From contig CALCPB010000734.1 of the NCBI GenBank assembly GCA_937897665.1, positions 1 through 7,486 of the forward strand: 7,486 bases of DNA, given 5' to 3'. This document shows positions 1-5,870 of this stretch, piece after piece. Position numbers and translations under genes: made by a program. The notes beneath the pieces were generated by a model that made no database searches, was not told where the DNA came from, and saw only the letters and a list, made by a program, of their open reading frames with translations. Each line of letters opens with the position of its first letter. The stretch's first letter is position 1. The stretch comes from an uncultured Halomicronema sp. (GTDB lineage: Bacteria; Cyanobacteriota; Cyanobacteriia; Phormidesmidales; Phormidesmidaceae).

Positions 1-42
1 AAGAGAATATTAACCATACTGATCATCCCAGATTCTATTCCT

Positions 43-909
43 TCATTCCTGGTCAGGCTCAATGCCTAAAGCCCGCAGTTGTGCCGCTAGTCGCTCTGCT
101 CGTTCTTGAGCCGTATCAGCTCGTTGCCGGGCTTCGTCTTTTTCCAGCTGTTCAATTTCTGCTCGCTGTTCTGCTCGTTCGGTATCGGTGAGTAGCCACT
201 GACCTGCTGCATCACACCAGCGCAACCAATGTGCGGGAATTCCCTCAAATTCTCCTGACCAGACTCCTAGGCCAATTTCTAGGTCGTCTAACCAAACGAG
301 CGGTGGCTTGGCGTTTAAAGGTTGCTCTTCGTAGCGAGTGCCGACCAGCTTGAAATACCGTAGTTTTTGACTGTAGCGACTGTAGACCAGGTAGTGCGGC
401 ACCCGCAGGTAGCGCTCATACACTTCCAATTTGCCAGGAAGCGTAGCGTCAGCAGACAAGTTCGGCTCAGCTGCCGGCGCGGCAGCCACCTGGTCTTGGG
501 GGTTATAAAACCGACCCAAATCTTCCCGCTCGGTGCGCGGTGATAAAAACTCGATCGCGACGGTGGGGGCCTGCCCTTCTTGCCACACCACATAGCTGCG
601 ACGCAGGTCACGACCTTCATAAAGGCGCGGTACGTCTAAAGCCAAAAACCAGTCGGGCCGCTTGTGCCACAGCGGATGATGCACGTCGTAGTAAAGATTC
701 AGATCGCTGCCGGTAAACCATCGGTCACGCTGATAGGCCGATAAAGTCAGCGTCCGGCTCAATAACTGGGGCTGCAAATCATGAAATTCGTCGGGCAAGC
801 CAGGTTCCTCAGGAAACTCGCTGGGCAAATCGTACATGGTAGGCAGGGTTTCGCGCGGTGGGCGCGGCGGGTCAGCCTGGGGCATGGCAAGGCCAGTGGT
901 GTCGTGCAT
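43..909 (-). CDS. Uma2-family (DUF820) PD-(D/E)XK nuclease-like protein
   Basis: This is a Uma2/DUF820-type protein, a family with a restriction-endonuclease-like fold that is greatly expanded in cyanobacteria and whose cellular role is not settled. Numbering from the ATG at 909 (288 aa), candidate core residues are Asp86 (RPDWFLALDV), Glu120 (VAIEFLSP) and Lys160 (GKLEVYERYLRVPHYLVYS), matching the family's D...E...K layout. An Ala/Pro-rich insert at about 135-157 separates Glu and Lys. The last 45 residues (about 241-284) are a charged Glu/Arg/Ala-rich predicted coiled coil ending in LRALGIEPDQE, common in cyanobacterial members. The start is uncertain: the frame is open to a TTG at 927, and ATGs at 885 and 837 are also in frame. 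None has a clear Shine-Dalgarno, and I prefer the ATG at 909. The gene lies just downstream of the 192-bp tandem repeat and appears intact. Family assignment is firm; nuclease activity is inferred. Confidence 0.87.
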   Translation of the reverse strand: MHDTTGLAMPQADPPRPPRETLPTMYDLPSEFPEEPGLPDEFHDLQPQLLSRTLTLSAYQRDRWFTGSDLNLYYDVHHPLWHKRPDWFLALDVPRLYEGRDLRRSYVVWQEGQAPTVAIEFLSPRTEREDLGRFYNPQDQVAAAPAAEPNLSADATLPGKLEVYERYLRVPHYLVYSRYSQKLRYFKLVGTRYEEQPLNAKPPLVWLDDLEIGLGVWSGEFEGIPAHWLRWCDAAGQWLLTDTERAEQRAEIEQLEKDEARQRADTAQERAERLAAQLRALGIEPDQE

Positions 910-948
910 GGTGATGGCCCACTTCAATCAACAGCGGCGAGTGTTCTT

Positions 949-954
949 ATTCTA
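949..954 (-). promoter_or_regulatory. Possible -10 box for the Uma2-like gene (weak)
   Basis: On the minus strand TAGAAT (five of six matches to TATAAT) lies about 40 bases before the preferred ATG at 909 and inside repeat copy 1. The same hexamer occurs in copy 2 at 1141-1146. No convincing -35 is present at 16-18 bases, so this is only a candidate. If real, the duplication would have given the gene a second upstream promoter copy. Confidence 0.2.
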
Positions 955-1163
955 AAGGACGTGACTCGGGGGGCGGCGATCGCAGCCGTGCCTGCAACGC
1001 GGATTCAGCCGCCACTGGATGGAGCGCTAGACCTCACGACGATGACCACTAGCGCTGTGTCCGTGAACTCATCTCACCCAACACCCCGCCGGGCTTATTC
1101 TTCGCTATCCGCGTCAGTCAACTCATCGGCGAGTGTTCTTATTCTAAAGGACGTGACTTGGGG

Positions 1164-1179
1164 GGCGGCGATCGCCGCC
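1164..1179. repeat. 16-bp perfect palindrome centred on a HIP1 octamer
   Basis: GGCGGCGATCGCCGCC is a perfect 16-bp palindrome whose centre is the cyanobacterial HIP1 octamer GCGATCGC (1168-1175). In the first repeat copy the equivalent site (972-987) has A for C at 984, which breaks the outer symmetry but leaves the HIP1 core intact. It may simply be an extended HIP1 element; a role as a protein-binding site is possible but unsupported. Confidence 0.75.
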
Positions 1180-1214
1180 GTGCCTGCAACGCTGATGCAG
1201 CCGCCATGGGATGG

Positions 1215-1248
1215 AGCGCTAGACCTCACGACGATGACCACTAGCGCT
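1215..1248. repeat. Stem-loop AGCGCTAG/CTAGCGCT in repeat copy 2
   Basis: Perfect 8-bp inverted arms at 1215-1222 and 1241-1248 enclose an 18-base loop. The identical structure sits at 1023-1030/1049-1056 in copy 1. It lies about 40 bases past the DUF4335 stop, where a transcript-end hairpin would be expected, but no T-run follows on the minus strand. If it acts as an RNA 3' structure, the duplication has doubled it. Confidence 0.4.
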
Positions 1249-1286
1249 GTGTCCGTGAACTCATCTCACCCAACACCCCGCCGGGC

Positions 1287-2399
1287 TTATTCTTCGCTAT
1301 CCGCGTCAGTCAACTCATCGGCGTCAATCGGCTCAGCGGTCACTTCACCCGCTTCGTCAAAGGTGACCAAAAACTGGGCCACGGCCTCGTCAGTTGTGGC
1401 TGTCGGCTCGACTGGAATGAAGGTCAGCTCTGGCAGAGGGGTGCTGTCAATATTGATGAGGGCAGCATCATTTTCGTATTTATAGCCTAAGATATCGCCC
1501 GATTCTGAGACTGCGACGCGATAAATCAGGTCGTCTTCGAAGGCGACCTCGGCATCTAAGGCATCGGCTAGGCTGTCTTCTAACTCAGCTGCTAACTCGC
1601 TTAGAGTATCGGCATCCGTAATCGCTGCTGCCGTGGCCAGGCGATCAAGCGCCACCCCAGCGGCAATGGGGGCAGCGGCAGTGGCGTCATCATCAGGATC
1701 GGCACCGTCGCTGCGATCGCCCGCTGCGGTCTCAGAGTCGTCGGGGGAAGAGTCTGCTTCTGCCAAATTAGCGGCTTCTTCCTCCACCAGTTCCGAGAGC
1801 GCTGCGCCTTCACTCTCACGGCGCTGCACCTCAAACTCCGGTACTGGCGGCAGAAAGAACAGGGCCGCCGCCGCCGCCAGGGTCGATAGGCCCACTGCTG
1901 CAGGCACCGCCCGCTGGGCCATCGGCTCCGCCGGGCGAGCATGGCGGCGATCGAGGGATGACAGCTGCAGGGTGAGGTCAGGGAGGGTGAGCGTATCGGC
2001 TAGGAGCTGATCAACCGCCTCGACTAGATCAAACAGCTGCACCGAGTTCAGCTCTAGGGTCTGGCGCGTCGCAGTGCCATCGGCGGCCGTCACGGTGGCC
2101 ATCAGGTGATGACGATGGTGCTCGCCCGGTTTCAGGGCTACCGGCTGGGCTGCCGAGACCTCCTCTGGCAAGGGGTAGGGAATGCCGCTCAGCAGCGATT
2201 GCGCGTAGTCGCTCACGGTTTTGACCAGCGCGTCGAGAAATTCCCGACCGCCACTGAGGACATGGGGCGTACCGGGAAAAATGCATTCTGAGTTGAGCAC
2301 CACCGTGAGGGGTGCCATCGGGTCAGTGTCGTCGCCCGTATTTAGCCCTTCTAGCTTGAGGTTACAGTTGGGCAGGGTGTATTGGCGTTGAACGGTCAT
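1287..2399 (-). CDS. DUF4335 family membrane protein, function unknown
   Basis: A 370-aa protein that I recognise as DUF4335, a cyanobacterial family of unknown function normally next to DUF3038. The N-terminal domain (about 1-155) opens with MTVQRQYTLPNCNLKLEGL and contains a His-rich patch PGEHHRHH at 91-98. One hydrophobic segment at about 165-184 (Ala/Leu-rich, ending ALFFLPP) is the only likely membrane span. A strongly acidic, Ala-rich, probably disordered stretch follows (about 195-245), then a more ordered C-terminal part (about 287-345, with LIYRVAVSESGDILGYKYEN). The start ATG overlaps the stop of the upstream DUF3038 gene in the sequence ATGA and has a GGAG ribosome site 7 bases upstream, so the two are very probably translationally coupled. 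The last ten codons lie inside the 192-bp tandem duplication, so the end of the reading frame may be recently altered or recently copied. Orientation in the membrane is not certain. Confidence 0.85.
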   Translation of the reverse strand: MTVQRQYTLPNCNLKLEGLNTGDDTDPMAPLTVVLNSECIFPGTPHVLSGGREFLDALVKTVSDYAQSLLSGIPYPLPEEVSAAQPVALKPGEHHRHHLMATVTAADGTATRQTLELNSVQLFDLVEAVDQLLADTLTLPDLTLQLSSLDRRHARPAEPMAQRAVPAAVGLSTLAAAAALFFLPPVPEFEVQRRESEGAALSELVEEEAANLAEADSSPDDSETAAGDRSDGADPDDDATAAAPIAAGVALDRLATAAAITDADTLSELAAELEDSLADALDAEVAFEDDLIYRVAVSESGDILGYKYENDAALINIDSTPLPELTFIPVEPTATTDEAVAQFLVTFDEAGEVTAEPIDADELTDADSEE

Positions 2400-3001
2400 A
2401 CGACTTCTCCGTCAAACAGGCTGCTCCAGAGGCGCTGCGGGCCTTGGGTGCCGGTACAAAATAGTAGGCGAGTGAGCAGCGAAATCGCCAGCTCGTTGAG
2501 TTTTTCGTCGGTGCTGTAGGCAATCACACCGGCTCGCTGCGGGTTCATGCGGGCCCGAAATAGGCTGCGAAATCGTAGCAGATAGTCGGCTAGCCGAAAA
2601 TGATGATCGAACGCTAGCTGCTTATCGCTGAGTTGCTGATAGCCCAGCAGGAGTTGACGCATCAGCACGGATAGACGCTTGGCTAAAAAACAAATCACGA
2701 TGGTGAGCGCTTTGGCCTCGGCGATCGACAAGGGATCGCGCTGATTTTGTCGCCGCATGGGGTTGGTGCTACGGATGCGCCAGAGCTTTACACGGCCGGG
2801 AATCACTGACTGTAGGCCGAGCTGTTCTGATACTTTGCGCAGGGCCTCTGAGCCCGCCACGTCCAGCGATTCGATCGCCAATATGAGCAATTCCAGATCC
2901 ATCCGCACCCGGCGCGGGCAATCCTGGGTCGGCAGGTTGGGGACCGGCAGCGTTTCTAAAATTGAGGGCGCCGAGGGCGCTGGAGGACTGTCGAGTAGCA
3001 T
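2396..3001 (-). CDS. DUF3038 family protein, function unknown
   Basis: A 201-aa protein matching DUF3038, a conserved cyanobacterial family without known function. A Pro-rich N-terminus (about 1-30, ending CPRRVR) leads into the family block MDLELLILAIESLDVAGSEA at 34-53. After a basic segment (about 68-90, with RVKLWRIR and NPMRRQNQR) the rest is mostly helical, with two moderately hydrophobic helices (about 97-107 and 170-182). No signal peptide or clear membrane span is seen, so a cytoplasmic or peripheral membrane location is likely. It is the first gene of a two-gene operon with DUF4335, overlapping by 4 bases (ATGA). A good promoter candidate lies at 3026-3054. The ATG at 3001 has a GAGG only two bases upstream, which is poor spacing. 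An internal ATG at residue 34 would cut into the conserved block, so the upstream start is preferred. Confidence 0.85.
   Translation of the reverse strand: MLLDSPPAPSAPSILETLPVPNLPTQDCPRRVRMDLELLILAIESLDVAGSEALRKVSEQLGLQSVIPGRVKLWRIRSTNPMRRQNQRDPLSIAEAKALTIVICFLAKRLSVLMRQLLLGYQQLSDKQLAFDHHFRLADYLLRFRSLFRARMNPQRAGVIAYSTDEKLNELAISLLTRLLFCTGTQGPQRLWSSLFDGEVV
2407..2410 (-). promoter_or_regulatory. Ribosome binding site of the DUF4335 gene
   Basis: On the minus strand GGAG lies 7 bases before the ATG at 2399, inside the last codons of the DUF3038 gene. Together with the ATGA stop/start overlap it fixes the DUF4335 start and supports coupled translation. Confidence 0.7.
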
Positions 3002-3025
3002 AACCTCAGATCAGTAGGGAAGCAA

Positions 3026-3054
3026 AATAAACGTACACACAAGAGGCGCGTCAA
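3026..3054 (-). promoter_or_regulatory. Sigma70-type promoter for the DUF3038-DUF4335 operon
   Basis: Reading the minus strand, TTGACG (3054-3049, five of six matches to TTGACA) is followed after exactly 17 bases by TTTATT (3031-3026, four of six matches to TATAAT). A start about 7 bases further would leave a leader of roughly 15-20 bases before the ATG at 3001. Spacing and position are both right, making this the best promoter candidate in the window. It is predicted from sequence only. Confidence 0.5.
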
Positions 3055-3069
3055 TAGTGGCTTGGCCCA

Positions 3070-3138
3070 ATGGTGCAAACACCATCATAGCTTTGACACA
3101 CAAGCGCTCAACATACCGCAAAACGAGTCATTGCACCA
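3070..3138. repeat. Overlapping inverted repeats in the zipN-DUF3038 gap
   Basis: ATGGTG (3070-3075) and CACCAT (3080-3085) form a perfect 6-bp hairpin with a CAAA loop. The same left arm in longer form, TGGTGCAA (3071-3078), is also exactly complementary to TTGCACCA (3131-3138), a perfect 8-bp arm about 50 bases away. The two pairings exclude each other. They lie downstream of zipN and upstream of the DUF3038 promoter candidate. No gene was found in 3002-3219. Confidence 0.45.
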
Positions 3139-3147
3139 CTGCGGTTC

Positions 3148-3165
3148 GCCAAAGCACCCTTTGGC
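3148..3165 (-). terminator. Stem-loop after zipN, possible 3'-end hairpin
   Basis: GCCAAAG (3148-3154) and CTTTGGC (3159-3165) form a perfect 7-bp stem with a 4-base loop, beginning about 55 bases past the zipN stop. There is no T-run on the minus strand, so it is not a classic intrinsic terminator. It could stabilise the zipN mRNA end or reduce read-through into the DUF3038 operon. Confidence 0.35.
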
Positions 3166-3219
3166 ATCCGGACAGTAAGGTGGCAGAACCCGCTCCAAGG
3201 TACCCACCTCAAACGGCAA

Positions 3220-5484
3220 TCATTCAATTTCTTCCATACTCTTGATGAACCAGTCACCCTCCTGACGCACCAATTCGTAACGCATGTTGAGGTCGCGATC
3301 GTAGGAGTTGCGATTGTTGAGCGTCCCCAGTTCATAAAACTGGGCGACTTCTTTGACTTGGGCCTCAACTACCAGAGCCTCGGCAGTAGGGTCATCGGGC
3401 TCCACCGACAGCACCTCAACCGAATGCTCGAAGGTGTAGTACCAGCTGTCGCGTTCTCCTCCCAGAGCTTGGTTCCGCCACTCGGTCAGCACCGGCTCGA
3501 CCAGAGCCGTCTCAAGATTGTCCATCGTGTGTTCTGGCCCCAGGGCCTCGCGTTTGGCCGACAACCAGGCGGTAATGGTTCGTTCAGCAATGTCTTTGAT
3601 GCCAATTTGCGCCTCGGGTGGCGGCGGGGTGGGAATGTTGACCGGCGGTCTGATCAGGCTAATATCGAGCGCGGGCTGTTGAATTCTCGGGCCGCTGAAG
3701 GCTGACCCCACCCAACTAAAGGCGCGCACCGTGACTAGACCCAAGAGGCCCATGGTCACCGCCCCCACCGTCACCACCCCGGCGAGGCGACCCCAGTGGG
3801 GCGATCGCGATGACCGCTCACTGGGGTCCAGCGGTTCCGGAGGCACGACCGCCGCTGAGGGGCGGTGGCCATTTTGCGACGAGCCAAACGAGCGGCTCGA
3901 CCCTGAGGCCTGAAGTTGCCCCTCTGGCGACAGCTGTGAGACCCGCTCGGCCACGCTCAAACCGATTTCTTCGCGAGGCGTGGTATTGGCGTCAGCGACG
4001 GATCGTGTCGGCGAGGTGTTCCCGACCGGAGCGTCGGTATAGGCTGGTGTGACCGGGGCTGACAGGGTGGGCATGGCGGGTGGCGGGCCGAAGGCCATCG
4101 TCCCCGGCGCTAAGGCATCGGGGGCCGCTGTCGACTGCGGCGGCTCGGCGAGCGCCGGGGCGGGCATCGTCTCTAAAAAAGACTGCACCTGAGGGTCGGC
4201 GAAATAGTCTTTCAGCAGGGTTTGCTGCTGGGCCAAATCGCGAAAGTGGTGAAATACTTCTTCTTGGAGCCACCGCTCAGCATAGAGGCACAACCCTGGC
4301 AGCAAATCTGGCGAGCCTTGAGAATGTTCGCGAATAAAGGCTAAGGGTTCGTATTCTTGGCTGCGTTCTAGGGCGCGGCCCGCTTCTTCAGCCTGACCGA
4401 GTAGCAAGGAACAGACCGCTTGCTCTAGGTAGACATCCTGTCGTGCGCCCACCCGCTCTAACAGCTGCTTGGCGCGTCTGACGAGCGCCGGTTGGTGAAA
4501 GGCAAAGCCGCGGGCGAGCAGGGCATACACCGCTAGATAGGTGGCGACAGCAGAGGGACGACGGGCTTCGGCCTCAAAAATTTCCTGCTGCTCGCCGGCG
4601 GTCAAATAGCCGCGCAGCTGCTGAATAAACCGCAAAAAATCATCGGTCGAGAGACCTGATAAATCGTCGCCGATGCCATCAATGCCGCCCCGATCTTGCA
4701 GCATTGTTTTCAAGAGTTTGACGCCCTGGCGGCGGGGCGCAGTTTGATCGATCGGTCGAGCCACCAGTTCTAACACTCGATAGGGGCGCAGCTTGTACAG
4801 ATCAGACTGCAGCTCACTACGAATTACCGGAAAGCTATCTTCTTGCACCAGCAGCGTTTGGCCCGTTTCTAACGACTCTGCGGCATTTTCGTATTGGTTT
4901 TGCTGCCACTGCTCGCGACCCAGCTCTAAGCAGGCTAGGGCTAAAGTCAGCACGATATCGGCTCGGACCGCCTGCGGCTCACCGTAGCGGCCATCGTCTA
5001 AATTGGCGTCCCCATGGGTGACAAAAGGCCGCCCCAAGCGAATCGCGAGTTCGTATTCGCCCAGCTCAAGCAGAATCAAGAGCGCTCCAACAAACTGGGC
5101 ATCTGCAATGTCGACGGTGGGGGTGTAGGGTTCTGGCGATCGCACCGGGGTGGGGTCGGCGGCCAGCGATCGCAGGGCCGCTTCCCCGACCTGGGGGTTT
5201 AACTCGGTCGCGGTCCCGGCTGCCGGGCTGGTTTTGGGCGGGGTGAGCGCTTCCGCCGTGTAGGCGCGGCCCAAAAATTGCGCATCATATGCTTGCCGCT
5301 GCTCAGCATCGGCAAGCAGGGTGTAGGCCTCATCAATCAGGGCTTTGCGCGACTCGATCGCAATCTCAGAATATTCCCGTCGCGGTAGCTGCAGAGTGCG
5401 ATCGCGGTGGGCCTGCTTCAGTTGCTCGGTCGTTGCCTGAATTGGCAACCCCAGTATTCGGTAATGATCCAGTGGAATCCGCAC
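3220..5484 (-). CDS. ftn2: Cell division protein ZipN/Ftn2 (ARC6-type), FtsZ membrane anchor
   Basis: A 754-aa homologue of cyanobacterial Ftn2/ZipN and plant ARC6, proteins that tether the FtsZ ring to the inner membrane and recruit other division proteins. Residues 6-72 are a degenerate J-like domain (DHYRILGLPIQATTEQLKQA... LPRREYS); the HPD tripeptide of true J domains is absent (HRD at 26-28), as expected for a non-chaperone member. A helical repeat-rich region spans about 125-435, followed by a Pro/Ser/Ala-rich, probably disordered linker (about 440-565). A single membrane span lies at about 566-590, then a short PPVNIPTPPPPE segment, then the C-terminal ARC6-like IMS domain (DUF4101, about 628-752, with AERTITAWLSAK and DRDLNMRYELVRQEGDWFIK). 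The N-terminus should be cytoplasmic and the IMS domain periplasmic. The start is GTG; no in-frame ATG precedes the J-like domain, and a GGGGA lies 10 bases upstream. The gene is divergent from pdhA. The symbol zipN is equally used. Confidence 0.93.
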   Translation of the reverse strand: MRIPLDHYRILGLPIQATTEQLKQAHRDRTLQLPRREYSEIAIESRKALIDEAYTLLADAEQRQAYDAQFLGRAYTAEALTPPKTSPAAGTATELNPQVGEAALRSLAADPTPVRSPEPYTPTVDIADAQFVGALLILLELGEYELAIRLGRPFVTHGDANLDDGRYGEPQAVRADIVLTLALACLELGREQWQQNQYENAAESLETGQTLLVQEDSFPVIRSELQSDLYKLRPYRVLELVARPIDQTAPRRQGVKLLKTMLQDRGGIDGIGDDLSGLSTDDFLRFIQQLRGYLTAGEQQEIFEAEARRPSAVATYLAVYALLARGFAFHQPALVRRAKQLLERVGARQDVYLEQAVCSLLLGQAEEAGRALERSQEYEPLAFIREHSQGSPDLLPGLCLYAERWLQEEVFHHFRDLAQQQTLLKDYFADPQVQSFLETMPAPALAEPPQSTAAPDALAPGTMAFGPPPAMPTLSAPVTPAYTDAPVGNTSPTRSVADANTTPREEIGLSVAERVSQLSPEGQLQASGSSRSFGSSQNGHRPSAAVVPPEPLDPSERSSRSPHWGRLAGVVTVGAVTMGLLGLVTVRAFSWVGSAFSGPRIQQPALDISLIRPPVNIPTPPPPEAQIGIKDIAERTITAWLSAKREALGPEHTMDNLETALVEPVLTEWRNQALGGERDSWYYTFEHSVEVLSVEPDDPTAEALVVEAQVKEVAQFYELGTLNNRNSYDRDLNMRYELVRQEGDWFIKSMEEIE

Positions 5485-5690
5485 TGCTGTCTTGTCCCCA
5501 AGTGCCCATCTTGCTATCAGTTGTTCGGGCCATGCCCGCGGCCATCACGGTGGGGGGTGTCCCCTGCCAACCCGTTTGCTTCAGAAACCTGTTCGTAAAT
5601 CGTTCCTCATGATAGGTCGGTTGTCGAGTTCTTGACCGCCCAATTTAAGTTCCTTTATGGCCAACTACCGCTGCTGATGTCTAAAGTCAG
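5485..5690. other. zipN-proximal half of the divergent intergenic region
   Basis: No convincing gene is present. On the minus strand TATCAT (5614-5609, five of six matches to TATAAT) could be a -10 for zipN, with only a poor -35 (CGGTCA, 18-base spacing), giving a leader over 100 bases long. A short GGGG/CCCC hairpin sits at 5554-5564. A short minus-strand frame that begins here and runs into zipN (5366-5548) looks spurious. Confidence 0.35.
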
Positions 5691-5700
5691 ATACCGGTAT
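5691..5700. repeat. 10-bp palindrome ATACCGGTAT
   Basis: A perfect 10-bp palindrome in the zipN-pdhA divergent region. Its right end overlaps TATAAG (5698-5703), five of six matches to a plus-strand -10 box, though no good -35 accompanies it. It is a possible operator or upstream promoter element. It matches no regulator site I can name; in particular it is not the NtcA pattern GTA-N8-TAC. Confidence 0.35.
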
Positions 5701-5721
5701 AAGATTGTTGAGATTTCCGCC

Positions 5722-5767
5722 TGCCCCCCAGGGGTCGCCCCCTGACCTACACCGCGACAGGGGGGCA
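5722..5767. repeat. Nested and competing GC-rich inverted repeats upstream of pdhA
   Basis: TGCCCCCC (5722-5729) is exactly complementary to GGGGGGCA (5760-5767). Between them CAGGGG (5729-5734) pairs with CCCCTG (5739-5744) over a four-base loop, so the two stems can nest with a one-base adjustment. Alternatively CCCCCTG (5738-5744) can pair with CAGGGGG (5758-5764), which destroys both. Such mutually exclusive arms are typical of attenuators and riboswitch leaders. However, the best pdhA promoter candidate lies downstream of this element, so it may act as DNA unless transcription starts further upstream. No T-run follows. I recognise no known riboswitch class. Confidence 0.5.
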
Positions 5768-5790
5768 AGGTTCTGTCCTCAAGATAATTC

Positions 5791-5826
5791 TAAGGTTGAG
5801 AAACCTTATCAAAAGGACAATATTGT
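5791..5826 (+). promoter_or_regulatory. Candidate pdhA promoter with inverted repeats over both boxes
   Basis: TTGAGA (5796-5801, five of six matches to TTGACA) is followed after 17 bases by AATATT (5819-5824, four of six matches to TATAAT), placing the start near 5831 with a leader of about 40 bases. The -35 lies inside a perfect inverted repeat, TAAGGTT/AACCTTA (5791-5797 and 5802-5808, four-base GAGA spacer). The -10 lies inside the perfect palindrome ACAATATTGT (5817-5826). This arrangement would suit a repressor or other regulator acting on the core promoter. A second AAGGTT at 5767-5772 repeats the left half-site 25 bases upstream. Confidence 0.4.
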
Positions 5827-5870
5827 TTATTGTGTAAAGTTGGAACTGCCGTCAAGGATACGTCAAACCC

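Larger units (their letters stand above)
935..1318. repeat. 192-bp tandem direct duplication (two copies)
   Basis: Copy 1 is 935-1126 and copy 2 is 1127-1318, head to tail, with the first five bases (CGGCG) present a third time at 1319-1323. The copies have equal length and differ at six positions (967, 984, 1001, 1005, 1015 and 1016 in copy 1), about 97% identity. All six lie within 50 bp; the other segments are identical. On the minus strand each copy starts with the last ten codons (DELTDADSEE) and the TAA stop of the DUF4335 gene, followed by about 150 bases of downstream DNA. Copy 2 therefore supplies the real gene end and copy 1 carries a second, detached gene tail at 1095-1126. Each copy has a HIP1 site (976-983, 1168-1175) and an 8-bp inverted repeat. 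No transposase or terminal inverted repeats are seen, so segmental duplication across the short CGGCG homology is the simplest reading. The stretch 928-1286 has no other convincing gene. Confidence 0.97.

Noticed and set aside
935..1318. Insertion sequence or MITE origin for the repeat
   Set aside because: The copies are directly adjacent, contain part of a flanking gene, and show no terminal inverted repeats or target-site duplications beyond the 5-bp CGGCG homology.
935..1318. CRISPR array
   Set aside because: There are only two long copies with no spacer between them and no cas gene nearby.
781..1485. 234-codon plus-strand open frame containing a 64-residue internal repeat
   Set aside because: The repeat stays in frame only because 192 is divisible by 3. 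The frame is antisense to the Uma2-like gene start and the DUF4335 gene end, has low-complexity Ser/Ala-rich composition and no ribosome site. It is best explained as an antisense shadow.
1633..2010. Plus-strand frame of 125 codons antisense to the DUF4335 gene
   Set aside because: It mirrors the Ala/Asp/Glu-rich region of the real gene, with Ser/Ala/Arg-rich composition and no recognisable domain.
3141..3165. tRNA-like GGTTCG motif near 3143-3148
   Set aside because: No matching acceptor, D-arm or anticodon arm could be drawn around it; the local structure is the simple hairpin at 3148-3165.
3057..3245. 62-codon plus-strand frame in the zipN-DUF3038 gap
   Set aside because: It overlaps the hairpin cluster and the end of zipN, has no ribosome site and no recognisable similarity.
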